Part shown: one piece after another, positions 48,557-58,286 of the stretch | Layout: each line of letters begins with the position of its first letter | Position numbering within the stretch: position 1 is the stretch's first letter | Assembly (NCBI GenBank): GCA_913060695.1 | Contig: CAJXUA010000005.1 | Coordinates: 124,001-188,000 of the forward strand | DNA length: 64,000 nucleotides | Reading direction: 5' to 3' | Origin: an uncultured Gammaproteobacteria bacterium | GTDB taxonomy: Bacteria > Pseudomonadota > Gammaproteobacteria > Pseudomonadales > Pseudohongiellaceae | Notes under the pieces: model-generated | Database searches by the model: none | Told to the model about the DNA's origin: nothing | What the model saw: the letters and a program-made list of their open reading frames with translations, nothing else | Translations under genes and position numbers: made by a program

Positions 48557-49246
48557 ATGAAGACGATCGGGATGTTGGGCGGCATGAGCTGGGAGTCTAC
48601 TCTGAGTTATTATCGTGCGCTAAATCTCGGCGTAAAGGGTGCCTTAGGTGGTCTGCACTCGGCGAAGATTCTTCTCAATAGTGTCGACTTTGCCGAGATC
48701 GAAGCGCTGCAACACGCAGGGCGCTGGGATGAGACTGCTTTGATCCTCGCCGATGCCGCTGTAGCTCTAGAGACAGCTGGCGCGGATTTTCTAATGATCT
48801 GTACCAACACCATGCACAAGGTTGCTCCGCAGATTCAAGCCCGCATAAAAATTCCCTTACTTCATATCGCCGATGCTACAGCGAGCGTGTTGCGCAAAGA
48901 CGGAGTGAAGAAAGTCGGCCTTCTAGGTACGCGATTTACGATGGAGCAGGATTTCTATCGGGAGCGAATTCAGGCGCAGGGAATTGATGTAATTGTACCG
49001 GACCCAAGTGCGCGTGATTTAGTACATGGGGTGATCTACGAAGAGCTTTGCCTAGGAAAAATTAATGCGGAGTCGAAAGTTCAGTTTCTGAAAATCGTGG
49101 ATGCGCTCGCAGGGGCAGGAGCCGAGGCCGTGATTCTTGGCTGCACCGAGATAGCTTTGCTCATTCAACAAGCAGATACACCTATCCCGCTTTACGATAC
49201 GACCGCAATACATGCGGAGCAGGCGGTACTATTCGCACTGGCTTAA
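48557..49246 (+). CDS. Aspartate/glutamate racemase family protein
   Basis: MKTIGMLGGMSWESTLSYYRALN, MICTNTMHK, VILGCTEIALL. Confidence 0.94.
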   Translation: MKTIGMLGGMSWESTLSYYRALNLGVKGALGGLHSAKILLNSVDFAEIEALQHAGRWDETALILADAAVALETAGADFLMICTNTMHKVAPQIQARIKIPLLHIADATASVLRKDGVKKVGLLGTRFTMEQDFYRERIQAQGIDVIVPDPSARDLVHGVIYEELCLGKINAESKVQFLKIVDALAGAGAEAVILGCTEIALLIQQADTPIPLYDTTAIHAEQAVLFALA

Positions 49247-49320
49247 TGCTGTCGCAATGGTTTACTTTGTTTGCCATACTTCTTGCTGTCTTCAAATGCG
49301 ATTGGTAGAGGTAAAAGCTG

Positions 49321-49548
49321 GTGAATGAACAGCTCTTGTTAGAGGCGATTAATCAGACGATGCCCTTCGGTAAGTATCGTGGTCGTAAGTTGTTAGAGTT
49401 ACCTGAACCCTATCTAGTTTGGTTTCACAATCAAGGCTTCCCATCGGGCAAGCTTGGTGAGCAGCTGGCCTTGATGCACGAGGTCAAAGTCAATGGCTTA
49501 GAAACGCTGCTATACCCCTTATTGAAGAATGCCTCCCCGCGCAGATGA
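49321..49548 (+). CDS. DUF3820 family protein
   Basis: MPFGKYRGRKLLELPEPYLVWFHNQGFPSGKLGEQLALMHE. Confidence 0.9.
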   Translation: MNEQLLLEAINQTMPFGKYRGRKLLELPEPYLVWFHNQGFPSGKLGEQLALMHEVKVNGLETLLYPLLKNASPRR

Positions 49549-49549
49549 G

Positions 49550-51586
49550 CTAGGGTGTTGGCTCCTCAAAAACTTCCGCATTCTCATTCGCAATGTTCAT
49601 GAAGTTAGCCTTGAACTCTGGCAGCAGGTAACCCTGTTGGATAAGCGCATCAGTGGCTATTTCGTATTCTCTTAAATATTCTTGGGGGCTGGAATAACGC
49701 TTGCTCAATGCGGGGCGAGGATCCTCACTGGCTTGTGCCTGTGCAGGTGTTGTGGCGAAGGGAATATAGCCTCCGGATAGACGAGCCAATTCTGTCTCTG
49801 CTCCCGATACGGGGTTGCGTAAGTTCCAAGGTACGAAGGTGCCAAGTGGCACTGCTGTAAGTGGGGGCAGAATAGTGCTCTGCGGTAGGTCGTTGTTATC
49901 GCGATTTACCTTCGGCACTTTCGCACCATACCAGTCGTTGCTGAACATAGGATGCAAGTCGATAATGCCTTGTTCTAGAAAACGCTCGCCGAAATTTGCA
50001 GAGCCGATCTGATACATCGCTTTTGGGTGTTCGTAGCCGGGTAGGGGGCGCCAGGCATCTGGGTTGATAGTGCCATTGTCGAGATGAGATGCCACTAGAG
50101 TGCCATCGGCGATCTTAGGGTAACGGCTAGGCGGGGGAGTGCTGTCGTCACTAACCCAGTCAACCATCGCGACTAAGAGCGTATTGGCGATCGGGGTCCA
50201 GCGATTGTGATTGCTGGGCAATTGACCGAAGCCACGCCCGCTGCTGGGGATACCGCTCCCGGAGCCGTGTTGGGAGCCGCCAATAGTATAGAAGCGCACG
50301 TTGTCAGGTATCTGCGCGTCCTGAGTGCCTTGGGGATTGGTATGGGCCAGTGAACCTGCGCGTACCCAATACTCATTCGAGGTCTGGATATGCATGACTT
50401 TAGGCTCAGTATTGCTCAATCGGGATTGACTCAAGATACCATCGACCCGACCGGAAAAAGGGTCGGTGCTATCGCCATAGGTAAAGGGAAAATAGTCATT
50501 CGGATACAGCAGGTTCTCATGCTGGCCGTTAGTGCGCGTTGGCATAGCGAAGCGCGTGTTAAACATGCCGAAACCGGCGCCTGCGATGATGGGAACGATG
50601 CCGTCGAATACCTTGCGTCCGGCTAAGTCTTCATTGAAACCGTGGTGAACGAATTGGCGCAGCAGGCGACCGCTCTGGGAAATACCCCATGCAACGGTGT
50701 GTTCTATGTTGGGCACAGCAAGATTCGACAACTGGGTCTGTAGGGCTGGGTCGTCGGTGCCGTTGCGAAGCAAAGAGACTATGTCGCGAATACCCGCTAA
50801 TCCCGCGCCACTTAATACTGGGTCTTTCGCCTCGTAGATGAGCTCGTAAATAAGCCCTGGCTCTAGGCCGCCATCGAGAACGAGGCTGACCATCGGTTGA
50901 TTAGACTCGGGCGTAGGCACAATCGCAAAACTATATTGTTCACGCGGGATCGCGATGCGCGGATCCTGCTGATTGACTCGCTTAGTGAGAGTGGCCTCGT
51001 TCATGCCGCGGTCGCTAGGGGCATAGGCGAGATGATTATCTCCCGCGATATTGATGTTATTGCCTGGGCGATTACTAATGATTTCATAGCGAACCAAGCC
51101 TGTTACGGGCTCTGCACCATTGCTCACAATAGGGGCATGTAGTCGTAGTCGGTCGGCACCTGGGGTGAGCTCGTTAATCCATCCCGTGACTAAATAGGTA
51201 TAGCCCTTGCGGGTTAAGGGATAGTCGAGGCTGATCTCCGGGGGCAGTAGGCTGCTGCCGCGATTATTAACGCTATACAGAAGGGTATCGCTTACGGTGC
51301 CGCCTTTAGGTACATAGAGGTGGAAGTCCGTTGAGAACTCCACCAGTCCGGCGGCATTGCGAGGCGCTAAACCGATATCCACTATGCGCTGATTGCCCGC
51401 AGCTAATGGGTCTAAAGTATAGAAAATCTCTCCTCTGATTGCCTCGTACTGCATGGCTGCGCTCGAATCTCCAAGTGTCTCGCGACTCCGAATCTCTATG
51501 CGGGAGACCTCTGCCTGAGCGAATGCAGTGGAGGCGAGGCAAGCCAGAAAGGTGATGGCGCGAACAAGACGGCTGGTGACTATCAT
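49550..51586 (-). CDS. Exported alpha/beta hydrolase domain-containing protein
   Basis: Signal peptide MIVTSRLVRAITFLACLASTAFAQA; AWGISQSGRLLRQFVHHGFN, RWTPIANTLLVAMVDWV; start set at 51586. Confidence 0.85.
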   Translation of the reverse strand: MIVTSRLVRAITFLACLASTAFAQAEVSRIEIRSRETLGDSSAAMQYEAIRGEIFYTLDPLAAGNQRIVDIGLAPRNAAGLVEFSTDFHLYVPKGGTVSDTLLYSVNNRGSSLLPPEISLDYPLTRKGYTYLVTGWINELTPGADRLRLHAPIVSNGAEPVTGLVRYEIISNRPGNNINIAGDNHLAYAPSDRGMNEATLTKRVNQQDPRIAIPREQYSFAIVPTPESNQPMVSLVLDGGLEPGLIYELIYEAKDPVLSGAGLAGIRDIVSLLRNGTDDPALQTQLSNLAVPNIEHTVAWGISQSGRLLRQFVHHGFNEDLAGRKVFDGIVPIIAGAGFGMFNTRFAMPTRTNGQHENLLYPNDYFPFTYGDSTDPFSGRVDGILSQSRLSNTEPKVMHIQTSNEYWVRAGSLAHTNPQGTQDAQIPDNVRFYTIGGSQHGSGSGIPSSGRGFGQLPSNHNRWTPIANTLLVAMVDWVSDDSTPPPSRYPKIADGTLVASHLDNGTINPDAWRPLPGYEHPKAMYQIGSANFGERFLEQGIIDLHPMFSNDWYGAKVPKVNRDNNDLPQSTILPPLTAVPLGTFVPWNLRNPVSGAETELARLSGGYIPFATTPAQAQASEDPRPALSKRYSSPQEYLREYEIATDALIQQGYLLPEFKANFMNIANENAEVFEEPTP

Positions 51587-51691
51587 CAATTTCCTCGAGG
51601 AGTTGGCAGGCCCCGGAAACAGGGGCTGGTCACCCACTAGTACAACACGTATAGGCCTATGCTGAAAAGCTCCACTTTGCTTGCAAATGGT

Positions 51692-51710
51692 AATAAGAAT
51701 AATTATCATT
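51692..51710. promoter_or_regulatory. Putative Fur box
   Basis: AATAAGAATAATTATCATT matches GATAATGATAATCATTATC at 13/19. Confidence 0.65.
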
Positions 51711-51744
51711 AGTTTTCGTTCACTAAAGTAGAAGATATTTGGCG

Positions 51745-52917
51745 ATGATTAGAAAGGGAATTTTTTGGCTTCACCTGATTTGCGGCATTGCGGCCGGCGT
51801 GGTGATTTTGATCATGTCCGTTACTGGTGTAATCCTCACGTACGAACGTCAAATCCTAGCATGGGAAGATCGCGCTTATTTCGCTGAGCCTGCCCTGGGG
51901 CAGTCCAAGCTTTCTATCGAAACCTTAGTTGAAGGCGCCACCAGCGCAGACTTTACGCCGGAAAGCGTAATAGTCTCTAGCGACCCGCGCGCTCCTGTGA
52001 CTCTTAGGCAAGGGCGTTCGCAAAGCGTCTATCTCAACCCTTATACCGGGGAGGAGTACACACCTCATAGTCCTGCTCTGGACGATTTCTTCTCTGCTGT
52101 CACTGCTTGGCATCGCTGGTTCAATGTCAGCGGTGAGGAGCGTGCTAATGCGCGTGCCATCACTGGTGCAGCGAACCTGATGTTTTTATTTCTAATCATC
52201 AGCGGCATCTATCTATGGCTGCCCGCAGTGTATCGCTGGAGTACGATGCGCCTGCGCCTATGGTTCCACCCGAATGCACGCTCCGGGCAGGCCCGTGATT
52301 TCAACTGGCATCATGTTTTTGGTTTCTGGGCGGCTATTCCATTGGCGGTGATCGTGGCCACGGCAACGGTGTTTAATTACTCTTGGGCGAATAATCTGGT
52401 GTATCGCTTAGCGGGGGAAGAGCCGCCCCAGCGCGGCCAAAGCGCTCCAGTTGAGCAGGATGTGGAAGCCTTAGTTGTGCCCGCGCAGGCCGAGCGGATG
52501 GCACTGGATGCGCTGCTATTGAGGGCGCAAGAACAATTAGCAGACTGGCAGACGATTAGCTTGAACTTGCCGGGCACGGATGCGGCGCAGGTAGACTTCT
52601 CAATCGATGAGGGCAATGGCGGGCAGCCGCAGAGGCGTCACGCATTGCAGTTGAACGCCTACACCGGCGCTACCATCGCGTGGATTCCATTCAATAGTCA
52701 GAGTGCGGGTCGACAGGCGCGTTCCTGGGTGCGGTTTCTGCATACGGGAGAGGCGCTAGGCTTCTTCGGGCAGACCATAGCGGGTCTCGTGTCCTTCCTG
52801 TCGGTATTGATGGTGTGGACAGGCTTTGCCCTTGCCCTGCGTCGTTTCTCGCGCTGGGTGCAGAGACTGCGACGTAATAGAAGCCGGGAATCTGATTTCG
52901 CCAGCGTTAGCGATTAA
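51745..52917 (+). CDS. PepSY-associated TM helix domain protein
   Basis: FWLHLICGIAAGVVILIMSVTGVILTYERQI, TAWHRWF, FLHTGEALGFFGQTIAGLVSF. Confidence 0.93.
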   Translation: MIRKGIFWLHLICGIAAGVVILIMSVTGVILTYERQILAWEDRAYFAEPALGQSKLSIETLVEGATSADFTPESVIVSSDPRAPVTLRQGRSQSVYLNPYTGEEYTPHSPALDDFFSAVTAWHRWFNVSGEERANARAITGAANLMFLFLIISGIYLWLPAVYRWSTMRLRLWFHPNARSGQARDFNWHHVFGFWAAIPLAVIVATATVFNYSWANNLVYRLAGEEPPQRGQSAPVEQDVEALVVPAQAERMALDALLLRAQEQLADWQTISLNLPGTDAAQVDFSIDEGNGGQPQRRHALQLNAYTGATIAWIPFNSQSAGRQARSWVRFLHTGEALGFFGQTIAGLVSFLSVLMVWTGFALALRRFSRWVQRLRRNRSRESDFASVSD

Positions 52918-53393
52918 GTTGCGTCGGCCTGAAGTTTGGCGCGTCGCTCGAGACTAGCGGCGGGCCAGAACTGCGAAGCCCGATAGTACTGGGCTACTGC
53001 AGGAATGTTTTCCGGAAGAACCACCCAAGGGAGTTTCGACTCTGTGAAGATATGGATGTCTGGCGCGAAAAGTGGTGCCTGCAGCAAGCTTCCAACACGG
53101 ATGAAGGATAGTGACTCGCCAGCGCCAACATAATGGCTCCACAGTGTTACGTTGCAGTGTTGGCAGCGTAGTATCTTCTGGCCCTTGCCGCTGTTACTCG
53201 GTACCACTAGTGCCTCGGGCTCACCTTCTAGAAGCTCCACCGATGCAGTCTCTATCAAGGCGTTTATGGCGAATGCACTGCCCGATTCGCGCTGGCACCA
53301 TGTGCAATGACAGCAGTGAATGAACAGGGGTGCTTGATTAAGTTGATAGCGAATATTGCCGCAGCTGCACGCCCCTTGAATGACATCGCTCAT
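52914..53393 (-). CDS. GFA family (glutathione-dependent formaldehyde-activating-like) protein
   Basis: GACSCGNIRYQLNQAPLFIHCCHCTWCQRESGSAFAINALI. Confidence 0.93.
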   Translation of the reverse strand: MSDVIQGACSCGNIRYQLNQAPLFIHCCHCTWCQRESGSAFAINALIETASVELLEGEPEALVVPSNSGKGQKILRCQHCNVTLWSHYVGAGESLSFIRVGSLLQAPLFAPDIHIFTESKLPWVVLPENIPAVAQYYRASQFWPAASLERRAKLQADAT

Positions 53394-53395
53394 CG

Positions 53396-53905
53396 TTAGT
53401 CTCCTTTGCTCTTATTTCTGGGCAGATTAACTTGCCAGTATCCGACGTCTAGCCAGCGGTTGAACTTCTCGCCCACCTCCTCGAAATGGCCAACTTTGCG
53501 CATGCCGAATTTCTCATGCAAAGCCACGCTCTGTGGGTTTGGTAGGGCGATGCAGGCTACAACCGCATGCACTTGTTTGGTTTCGAGAGCCTCGAATAGG
53601 GCATGATACAAGGCGCTGCCGACTCCTTTTGCCGTGCCTTGCTGGGCGAGATAGACAGTGATCTCGACGCTAAAACGGTAGGCGAAGCGTGTCTTCCAGG
53701 TTGTCGCATAGGCGTAACCCATGATCTGCTCCCCGTCCATGGCTACTAGCCAAGGCAGTCCCAGCGCTTCGATTTGCTCAATGCGCAGTAGCATCTGATC
53801 TACGGACACGGGCGTCAACTCGAAGCTGATCACGCTACTTTCTATATAGTGGTTATAAATGGCGCATATCTGCGCGGCATCCGCTTGTGTGACAGCTCTA
53901 ATCAT
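53396..53905 (-). CDS. GNAT N-acetyltransferase (phosphinothricin acetyltransferase-like)
   Basis: MIRAVTQADAAQICAIYNHYIESSVISFE, GYAYATTWKTRFAYRFSVEITVYLAQQGTAKGVGSALYHAL. Confidence 0.93.
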   Translation of the reverse strand: MIRAVTQADAAQICAIYNHYIESSVISFELTPVSVDQMLLRIEQIEALGLPWLVAMDGEQIMGYAYATTWKTRFAYRFSVEITVYLAQQGTAKGVGSALYHALFEALETKQVHAVVACIALPNPQSVALHEKFGMRKVGHFEEVGEKFNRWLDVGYWQVNLPRNKSKGD

Positions 53906-53971
53906 GGTGTGTCGATTCGATCCTGTAGAGAGTTTGTAAGCATTGCAAAGAGGCATAATATTACAAGCACT

Positions 53972-53996
53972 GGATTGTCACGAATAGGGACAATCC
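53972..53996. repeat. 8-bp inverted repeat in divergent intergenic region
   Basis: GGATTGTC-N9-GACAATCC. Confidence 0.6.
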
Positions 53997-54093
53997 GCCA
54001 ATTTTATTATGGGCGCAATTGTGCTATTTCTAAGCAGGTTAGCGATGTAAGGAACAACAACAAAAACACAGTGCTACATCTGAGGATACCACT

Positions 54094-54840
54094 ATGAAAT
54101 TACTCCCTATCGCATTCGCCGCAGTGACGGCATTGTGCGCATTTACCACTCAGGCGCAAAACGCCGCCAACCTCAACGCTGCTTTGGCAAGCGAGTCTCG
54201 TGCGCAGGCCGATCGTGAGGCGGATGCGCGTCGTAAGCCTGCAGAGACGCTCGACTTTTTTGGTATTGGACCGGGCATGATGGTAGTCGATCTTATCGCT
54301 TCTGGGGGCTATTACACGGAAGTGCTTGCAAACGCTGTGGGCCCGCGCGGTAAGGTGTATATGCAGAACGCTCCCTCAGCATTAGAGGGGGAGCGCGGAG
54401 CCCGCACCGAAGAGGCGATCAATGCTCGCCTCGCCGGGGGCCGCCTCGCCAATGTTGAGCGCCTTAATCGCGATGCCAGCGATCTTGGCCTTCCAGCAAA
54501 CTCCCTAGATGCCGCGGTGATCGCCTTGGAATACCATGAGCTATTTCGTTCGGCTGATCCGGATGCTGAGATGAAGTTCCTCAATGAGATGAAGCGCGTG
54601 CTTAAATCTGGCGGCATCCTAGGCGTAATAGATCATGCCGGTAATGCGGGGAACGACAATGGCCCTATGCACCGTGCAGAGCTGCAGAAAGTGCTCGATG
54701 GTGCCACGGCGGCAGGGTTTATTATCGATGGTACTAGCGACCTACTGCGCAATCCCGCTGACGATCGCAGCCTAACCGTCTTCGACGCCAGCATTCGCGG
54801 CGTTACCGATCAGTTCATCGTGAAACTGCGTAAGCCTTGA
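54094..54840 (+). CDS. Methyltransferase with Sec-type signal peptide
   Basis: MKLLPIAFAAVTALCAFTTQAQ, then PGMMVVDLIASGGYYTEVLANAVGPRGKVY. Confidence 0.85.
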   Translation: MKLLPIAFAAVTALCAFTTQAQNAANLNAALASESRAQADREADARRKPAETLDFFGIGPGMMVVDLIASGGYYTEVLANAVGPRGKVYMQNAPSALEGERGARTEEAINARLAGGRLANVERLNRDASDLGLPANSLDAAVIALEYHELFRSADPDAEMKFLNEMKRVLKSGGILGVIDHAGNAGNDNGPMHRAELQKVLDGATAAGFIIDGTSDLLRNPADDRSLTVFDASIRGVTDQFIVKLRKP

Positions 54841-54928
54841 TCGAGGCTTGCGCTGGCGTAGATGTAGGGGTACAAATAGCGCACCCTGGCATCTGCGCCG
54901 GATCGCAATCTGGAAGGAGAGGCAAAAT

Positions 54929-55879
54929 ATGAACCTAGTGACACGCTGGTGGGCAATTGGCCTGCTTCTGATTGTCGCGCTGCCCGCGCCAGCATTCGCT
55001 GCGCCGCAAGGCTGGACGGTTTTGCTCGAGCCCGCTCAGCTCGCGAATATTCTGGCGGCGTCTCCCAATGTGCGAGTCATTCAGGTCACTGGCAATTACA
55101 GCGCAGGGCATATTCCCGGCTCTATCGATGTTCCCTACACACAGTTTCGAGGGCCGCAAAGCAATCCGGGCGCCGTACCCGCATTAGAAGGCTTAACAAC
55201 TTTAGTGCGCAGCATTGGTATCAGTGCTCAGACTCCAGTCGCTATTGTGCACGCCGGCGACAATGCCGCGGACTTTGGAGCTGCGGCGCGGGTCTATTGG
55301 ACGCTGAAGTCTCTCGGCGTGAAGGACCTAAGCCTGCTCAACGGCGGTTTTGCCGGCTGGACATCAGCTAATCTGCCGGTTAGCACCCAAGGGACAATAG
55401 TGCCTGCTAGTGATTTTAGCCCGCAATGGAGCGATCAATGGCGAGTCAGCACTAACGAAGTAGAAACACTCGTCGCGGACAATAGCGCCCGACTAATAGA
55501 TGCACGTACCCCAGATTTTTTCGAAGGCATACATGCCTCTAGTGGCCGTCCCGGCACCATCAAAGGGGCTAGTAATCTCACCTTCTCAGATTTCTTCGAG
55601 GGCAGTCGTGTAAAGCCGAAGACGCAGATTAGTCAGATTCTCGCATCTCACTCTCAACCCTCAGCTCCGTTCACGGTCTCTTTCTGTAATACCGGCCATC
55701 TTGCTGCCATTAACTGGTTCGTCATGAGCGAGCTGCAGGGCGTGCCCAATACGCGCCTGTATGCCGAAAGCATGACCGAGTGGAGTATGGCGAATCGTCC
55801 GATGGACAATGAGCCGAACCGCATCAAGCACTACTGGCGCATGACCACCGATTGGTTCACTAACTTAATCGGCGCCTAA
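54929..55879 (+). CDS. Exported tandem-rhodanese sulfurtransferase
   Basis: Signal peptide WAIGLLLIVALPAPAFA, YSAGHIPGSIDVPYTQFRG, RLIDARTPDFFEG, SFCNTGHLAAINWFV active loop. Confidence 0.9.
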   Translation: MNLVTRWWAIGLLLIVALPAPAFAAPQGWTVLLEPAQLANILAASPNVRVIQVTGNYSAGHIPGSIDVPYTQFRGPQSNPGAVPALEGLTTLVRSIGISAQTPVAIVHAGDNAADFGAAARVYWTLKSLGVKDLSLLNGGFAGWTSANLPVSTQGTIVPASDFSPQWSDQWRVSTNEVETLVADNSARLIDARTPDFFEGIHASSGRPGTIKGASNLTFSDFFEGSRVKPKTQISQILASHSQPSAPFTVSFCNTGHLAAINWFVMSELQGVPNTRLYAESMTEWSMANRPMDNEPNRIKHYWRMTTDWFTNLIGA

Positions 55880-55883
55880 CTCC

Positions 55884-57020
55884 GTGCACTCTGGCAATAG
55901 CCCCATCTTCGTTCGACGCACTGCATTGTTGCTTTTTAGCGCAATCCTAGTATTCGGCACCTTCGCAATGGCGGGTCCACGTTCGGCAGCAATGCTCATC
56001 GTGGGTCTCGGTTTCGGCTGTGTGCTAGAGGGCATGCGTTTCGGCTTTACTGGCCCTTGGCGGGCCATCGTGACCGAGCGTGACGGTCGCGGCCTCATGG
56101 CTCAATTATTCGCTATCGCGCTTACTGCGGTAGTGGCATTCCCGTTATTGGCGTCCCATCCCGATGAGCTCAATGGTGCCTATGCCCCCATCGGATTCGC
56201 GATGCTGGTAGCGGCGTTCGTGTTCGGCGCTGCGATGCAGGTAGTGATGGGCTGTGGCTCTGGCACACTCGTGAACGCCGGTAGTGGCAATGCCATCGGC
56301 CTGATTGCCCTGCTCGGTTTCGTCTTGGGTAGCTTTTTAGGTAGCCTACACTTGGCGTGGTGGACCTCCTTGGGGGCATTGCCGGTGTATACGCTACAAG
56401 GTTTGTTTGGGAATTTGGGGGGCTTGTTTGTCACTCTGCTAGGGCTTGCTGCCATTGGGCTCATCGTTCTTAAAAGAGCGCGTCCCGGTATGCGTTTGCC
56501 TAGGCGCGGCTTGTTTGTAGCGGCGTTATTGATCGCATTGTTAGCCACATTGAATCTGGTGATCGCAGGGCAGTCTTGGGGAGTCGTCTATGGACTAGGG
56601 CTGTGGGGAGCTAAGTTAGTCAGTGCTGTAGGTGTGGATTTAAGCTCGAGTGATTTTTGGGGGGCTCCCGCACATGCGCAACGTTTGCAGCAATCGCTGC
56701 TGACGGATGTCACCTCCCTGAGCAATATCGGCATCATCGTCGGCGCGTTTATCATCATGCGCTGGCGCAGTTCACCAGGACCGCAAGTAGCAGCCTTGAG
56801 ACCATTAAGTTGGCTCGCAGTCGCGCTCGCAGGCATCGTCCTTGGGTATAGCGCTCGCGTCGCATTTGGCTGCAATGTTGGTGCGTTCTTCAGCGGTGTC
56901 TCAACCGGTAGCCTGCATGGCTGGGCTTGGTTTTTCGCGGCGTTCGCCGGTTCTATCCTAGGTATAAGGCTGCGACCGAGACTACTGCAAACCCTGCTTC
57001 CACAAGGAGCTACACAATGA
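55884..57020 (+). CDS. YeeE/YedE family (TsuA-like) sulfur transporter
   Basis: GAAMQVVMGCGSGTLVNAGSGNAIGLIAL, LGYSARVAFGCNVGAFFSGVSTGSLHGWAWFFAAFAGSILGIRLRP. Confidence 0.92.
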   Translation: MHSGNSPIFVRRTALLLFSAILVFGTFAMAGPRSAAMLIVGLGFGCVLEGMRFGFTGPWRAIVTERDGRGLMAQLFAIALTAVVAFPLLASHPDELNGAYAPIGFAMLVAAFVFGAAMQVVMGCGSGTLVNAGSGNAIGLIALLGFVLGSFLGSLHLAWWTSLGALPVYTLQGLFGNLGGLFVTLLGLAAIGLIVLKRARPGMRLPRRGLFVAALLIALLATLNLVIAGQSWGVVYGLGLWGAKLVSAVGVDLSSSDFWGAPAHAQRLQQSLLTDVTSLSNIGIIVGAFIIMRWRSSPGPQVAALRPLSWLAVALAGIVLGYSARVAFGCNVGAFFSGVSTGSLHGWAWFFAAFAGSILGIRLRPRLLQTLLPQGATQ

Positions 57021-57199
57021 GCAGTATCGAGGACATCCCCTCCCGTCCTGTTGTGGGCTATGCGGCGTTGGGATTTTTGCTAGTGCTGCTAGTGGTGGAC
57101 TTTCGGCAGGCGCAACCGATCAATCCCTATCAGGCCCCAGCTCCGGTCGCTTTAGGTTCAGGGCAGGCTCCGACCGCCGCGCACTGTACTGCACTCTAG
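57017..57199 (+). CDS. Small single-TM protein translationally coupled to YeeE/YedE
   Basis: ATGA overlap with upstream stop; VGYAALGFLLVLLVVDF TM; 60 aa. Confidence 0.55.
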   Translation: MSSIEDIPSRPVVGYAALGFLLVLLVVDFRQAQPINPYQAPAPVALGSGQAPTAAHCTAL

Positions 57200-57889
57200 C
57201 TCTGTCCCTAGCAGGGCACGGTAGGCACCAGAAGGCAATGCGGGGTCTAGAGTAATTGCGCCGATCTGGGTGCGATGTAGGCTTAGTACGGGGTTGCGAA
57301 ACCGGCCAAACATCCGCTTGATTTGGTGGTAGCGACCCTCTGTCAGGGTTATGCGCGCGAGCTGCGGCGCTAGGACCTCAAGGCGGGCAGGACGCGTTAC
57401 GATATCCTCGAAGGGGAAGTGAATACCTTTTGCAAAAGCCTCCACGCATTCTTCGCTAATGGCGTGTTTTACGCCCACGATATAGGTCTTCTCGACGTGT
57501 TGCTCTGGGGCCATCAGGCCTCGTGACCACTCCCCGTCATTCGTCAGTAGCAGTAGGCCGGTAGAGTTCTTATCTAGGCGACCAACGATGTGCAGGCCGG
57601 CATGTTGAACTGCATCGAGAAGGGCGAACACGGTGCGCTGACTGGCATCGATGGTCGCACTTAAGATGCCTGCCGGTTTGTTCAGCATCAAGTATTGGGC
57701 TTGTTCATGGGGCAGAGTCTTGTCATCGACAATGACGACGGCAAACTGATTGATCTGCAGATCAGAGTCGCGGGCGATAGCGCCGTTGACGCGGACGCGC
57801 CCTGCGGCTAGCAGAGGTTTTACATCCCTGCGATTGATGCGCAGCGCACTGGATAGGTAGCGATCGAGTCGGGTGCGTTTAGTGGCCAT
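57158..57889 (-). CDS. rsuA: RsuA-type 16S rRNA pseudouridine synthase
   Basis: RLDRYLSSALRINRRDVKPLLAAGRVRVNG, YLMLNKPAGILSAT, VGRLDKNSTGLLLLTNDGEW, TEGRYHQIKRMFG. Confidence 0.92.
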   Translation of the reverse strand: MATKRTRLDRYLSSALRINRRDVKPLLAAGRVRVNGAIARDSDLQINQFAVVIVDDKTLPHEQAQYLMLNKPAGILSATIDASQRTVFALLDAVQHAGLHIVGRLDKNSTGLLLLTNDGEWSRGLMAPEQHVEKTYIVGVKHAISEECVEAFAKGIHFPFEDIVTRPARLEVLAPQLARITLTEGRYHQIKRMFGRFRNPVLSLHRTQIGAITLDPALPSGAYRALLGTELECSTVRGGRSLP

Positions 57890-57944
57890 AGGCGGTATTA
57901 GCGAACAATCATCATGCGCGATGCGCGAGAAATTGAAAAGTTGC

Positions 57945-58286
57945 TTAGGACTTTTTGACGAACTCGGACTTTAGCTTCATCGCTCCGATCCCGTCGATCT
58001 TACAGTCAATGTCGTGATCGCCATCCACGAGTCGAATATTCTTCACCTTAGTCCCCACCTTCACCACGAGAGAGCTGCCTTTTACTTTAAGGTCTTTGAT
58101 CACGGTAATAGTGTCGCCATCGACTAGAGGATTGCCGTTGGCATCGGTCGTGAGTTTTGTGTCAACGGGCGCAGCTACGGCTGGAGCCATTGCCCATTCG
58201 TGAGCGCACTCGGGGCAAACGAACATGTCGACACTCTCATAGGTGTATACGGAGGCGCAGGCGGGGCAGGGCGGCAGATCAGACAT
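57945..58286 (-). CDS. YjdM/PhnA zinc-ribbon protein
   Basis: [92 protein letters not shown]. Confidence 0.95.
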   Translation of the reverse strand: MSDLPPCPACASVYTYESVDMFVCPECAHEWAMAPAVAAPVDTKLTTDANGNPLVDGDTITVIKDLKVKGSSLVVKVGTKVKNIRLVDGDHDIDCKIDGIGAMKLKSEFVKKS

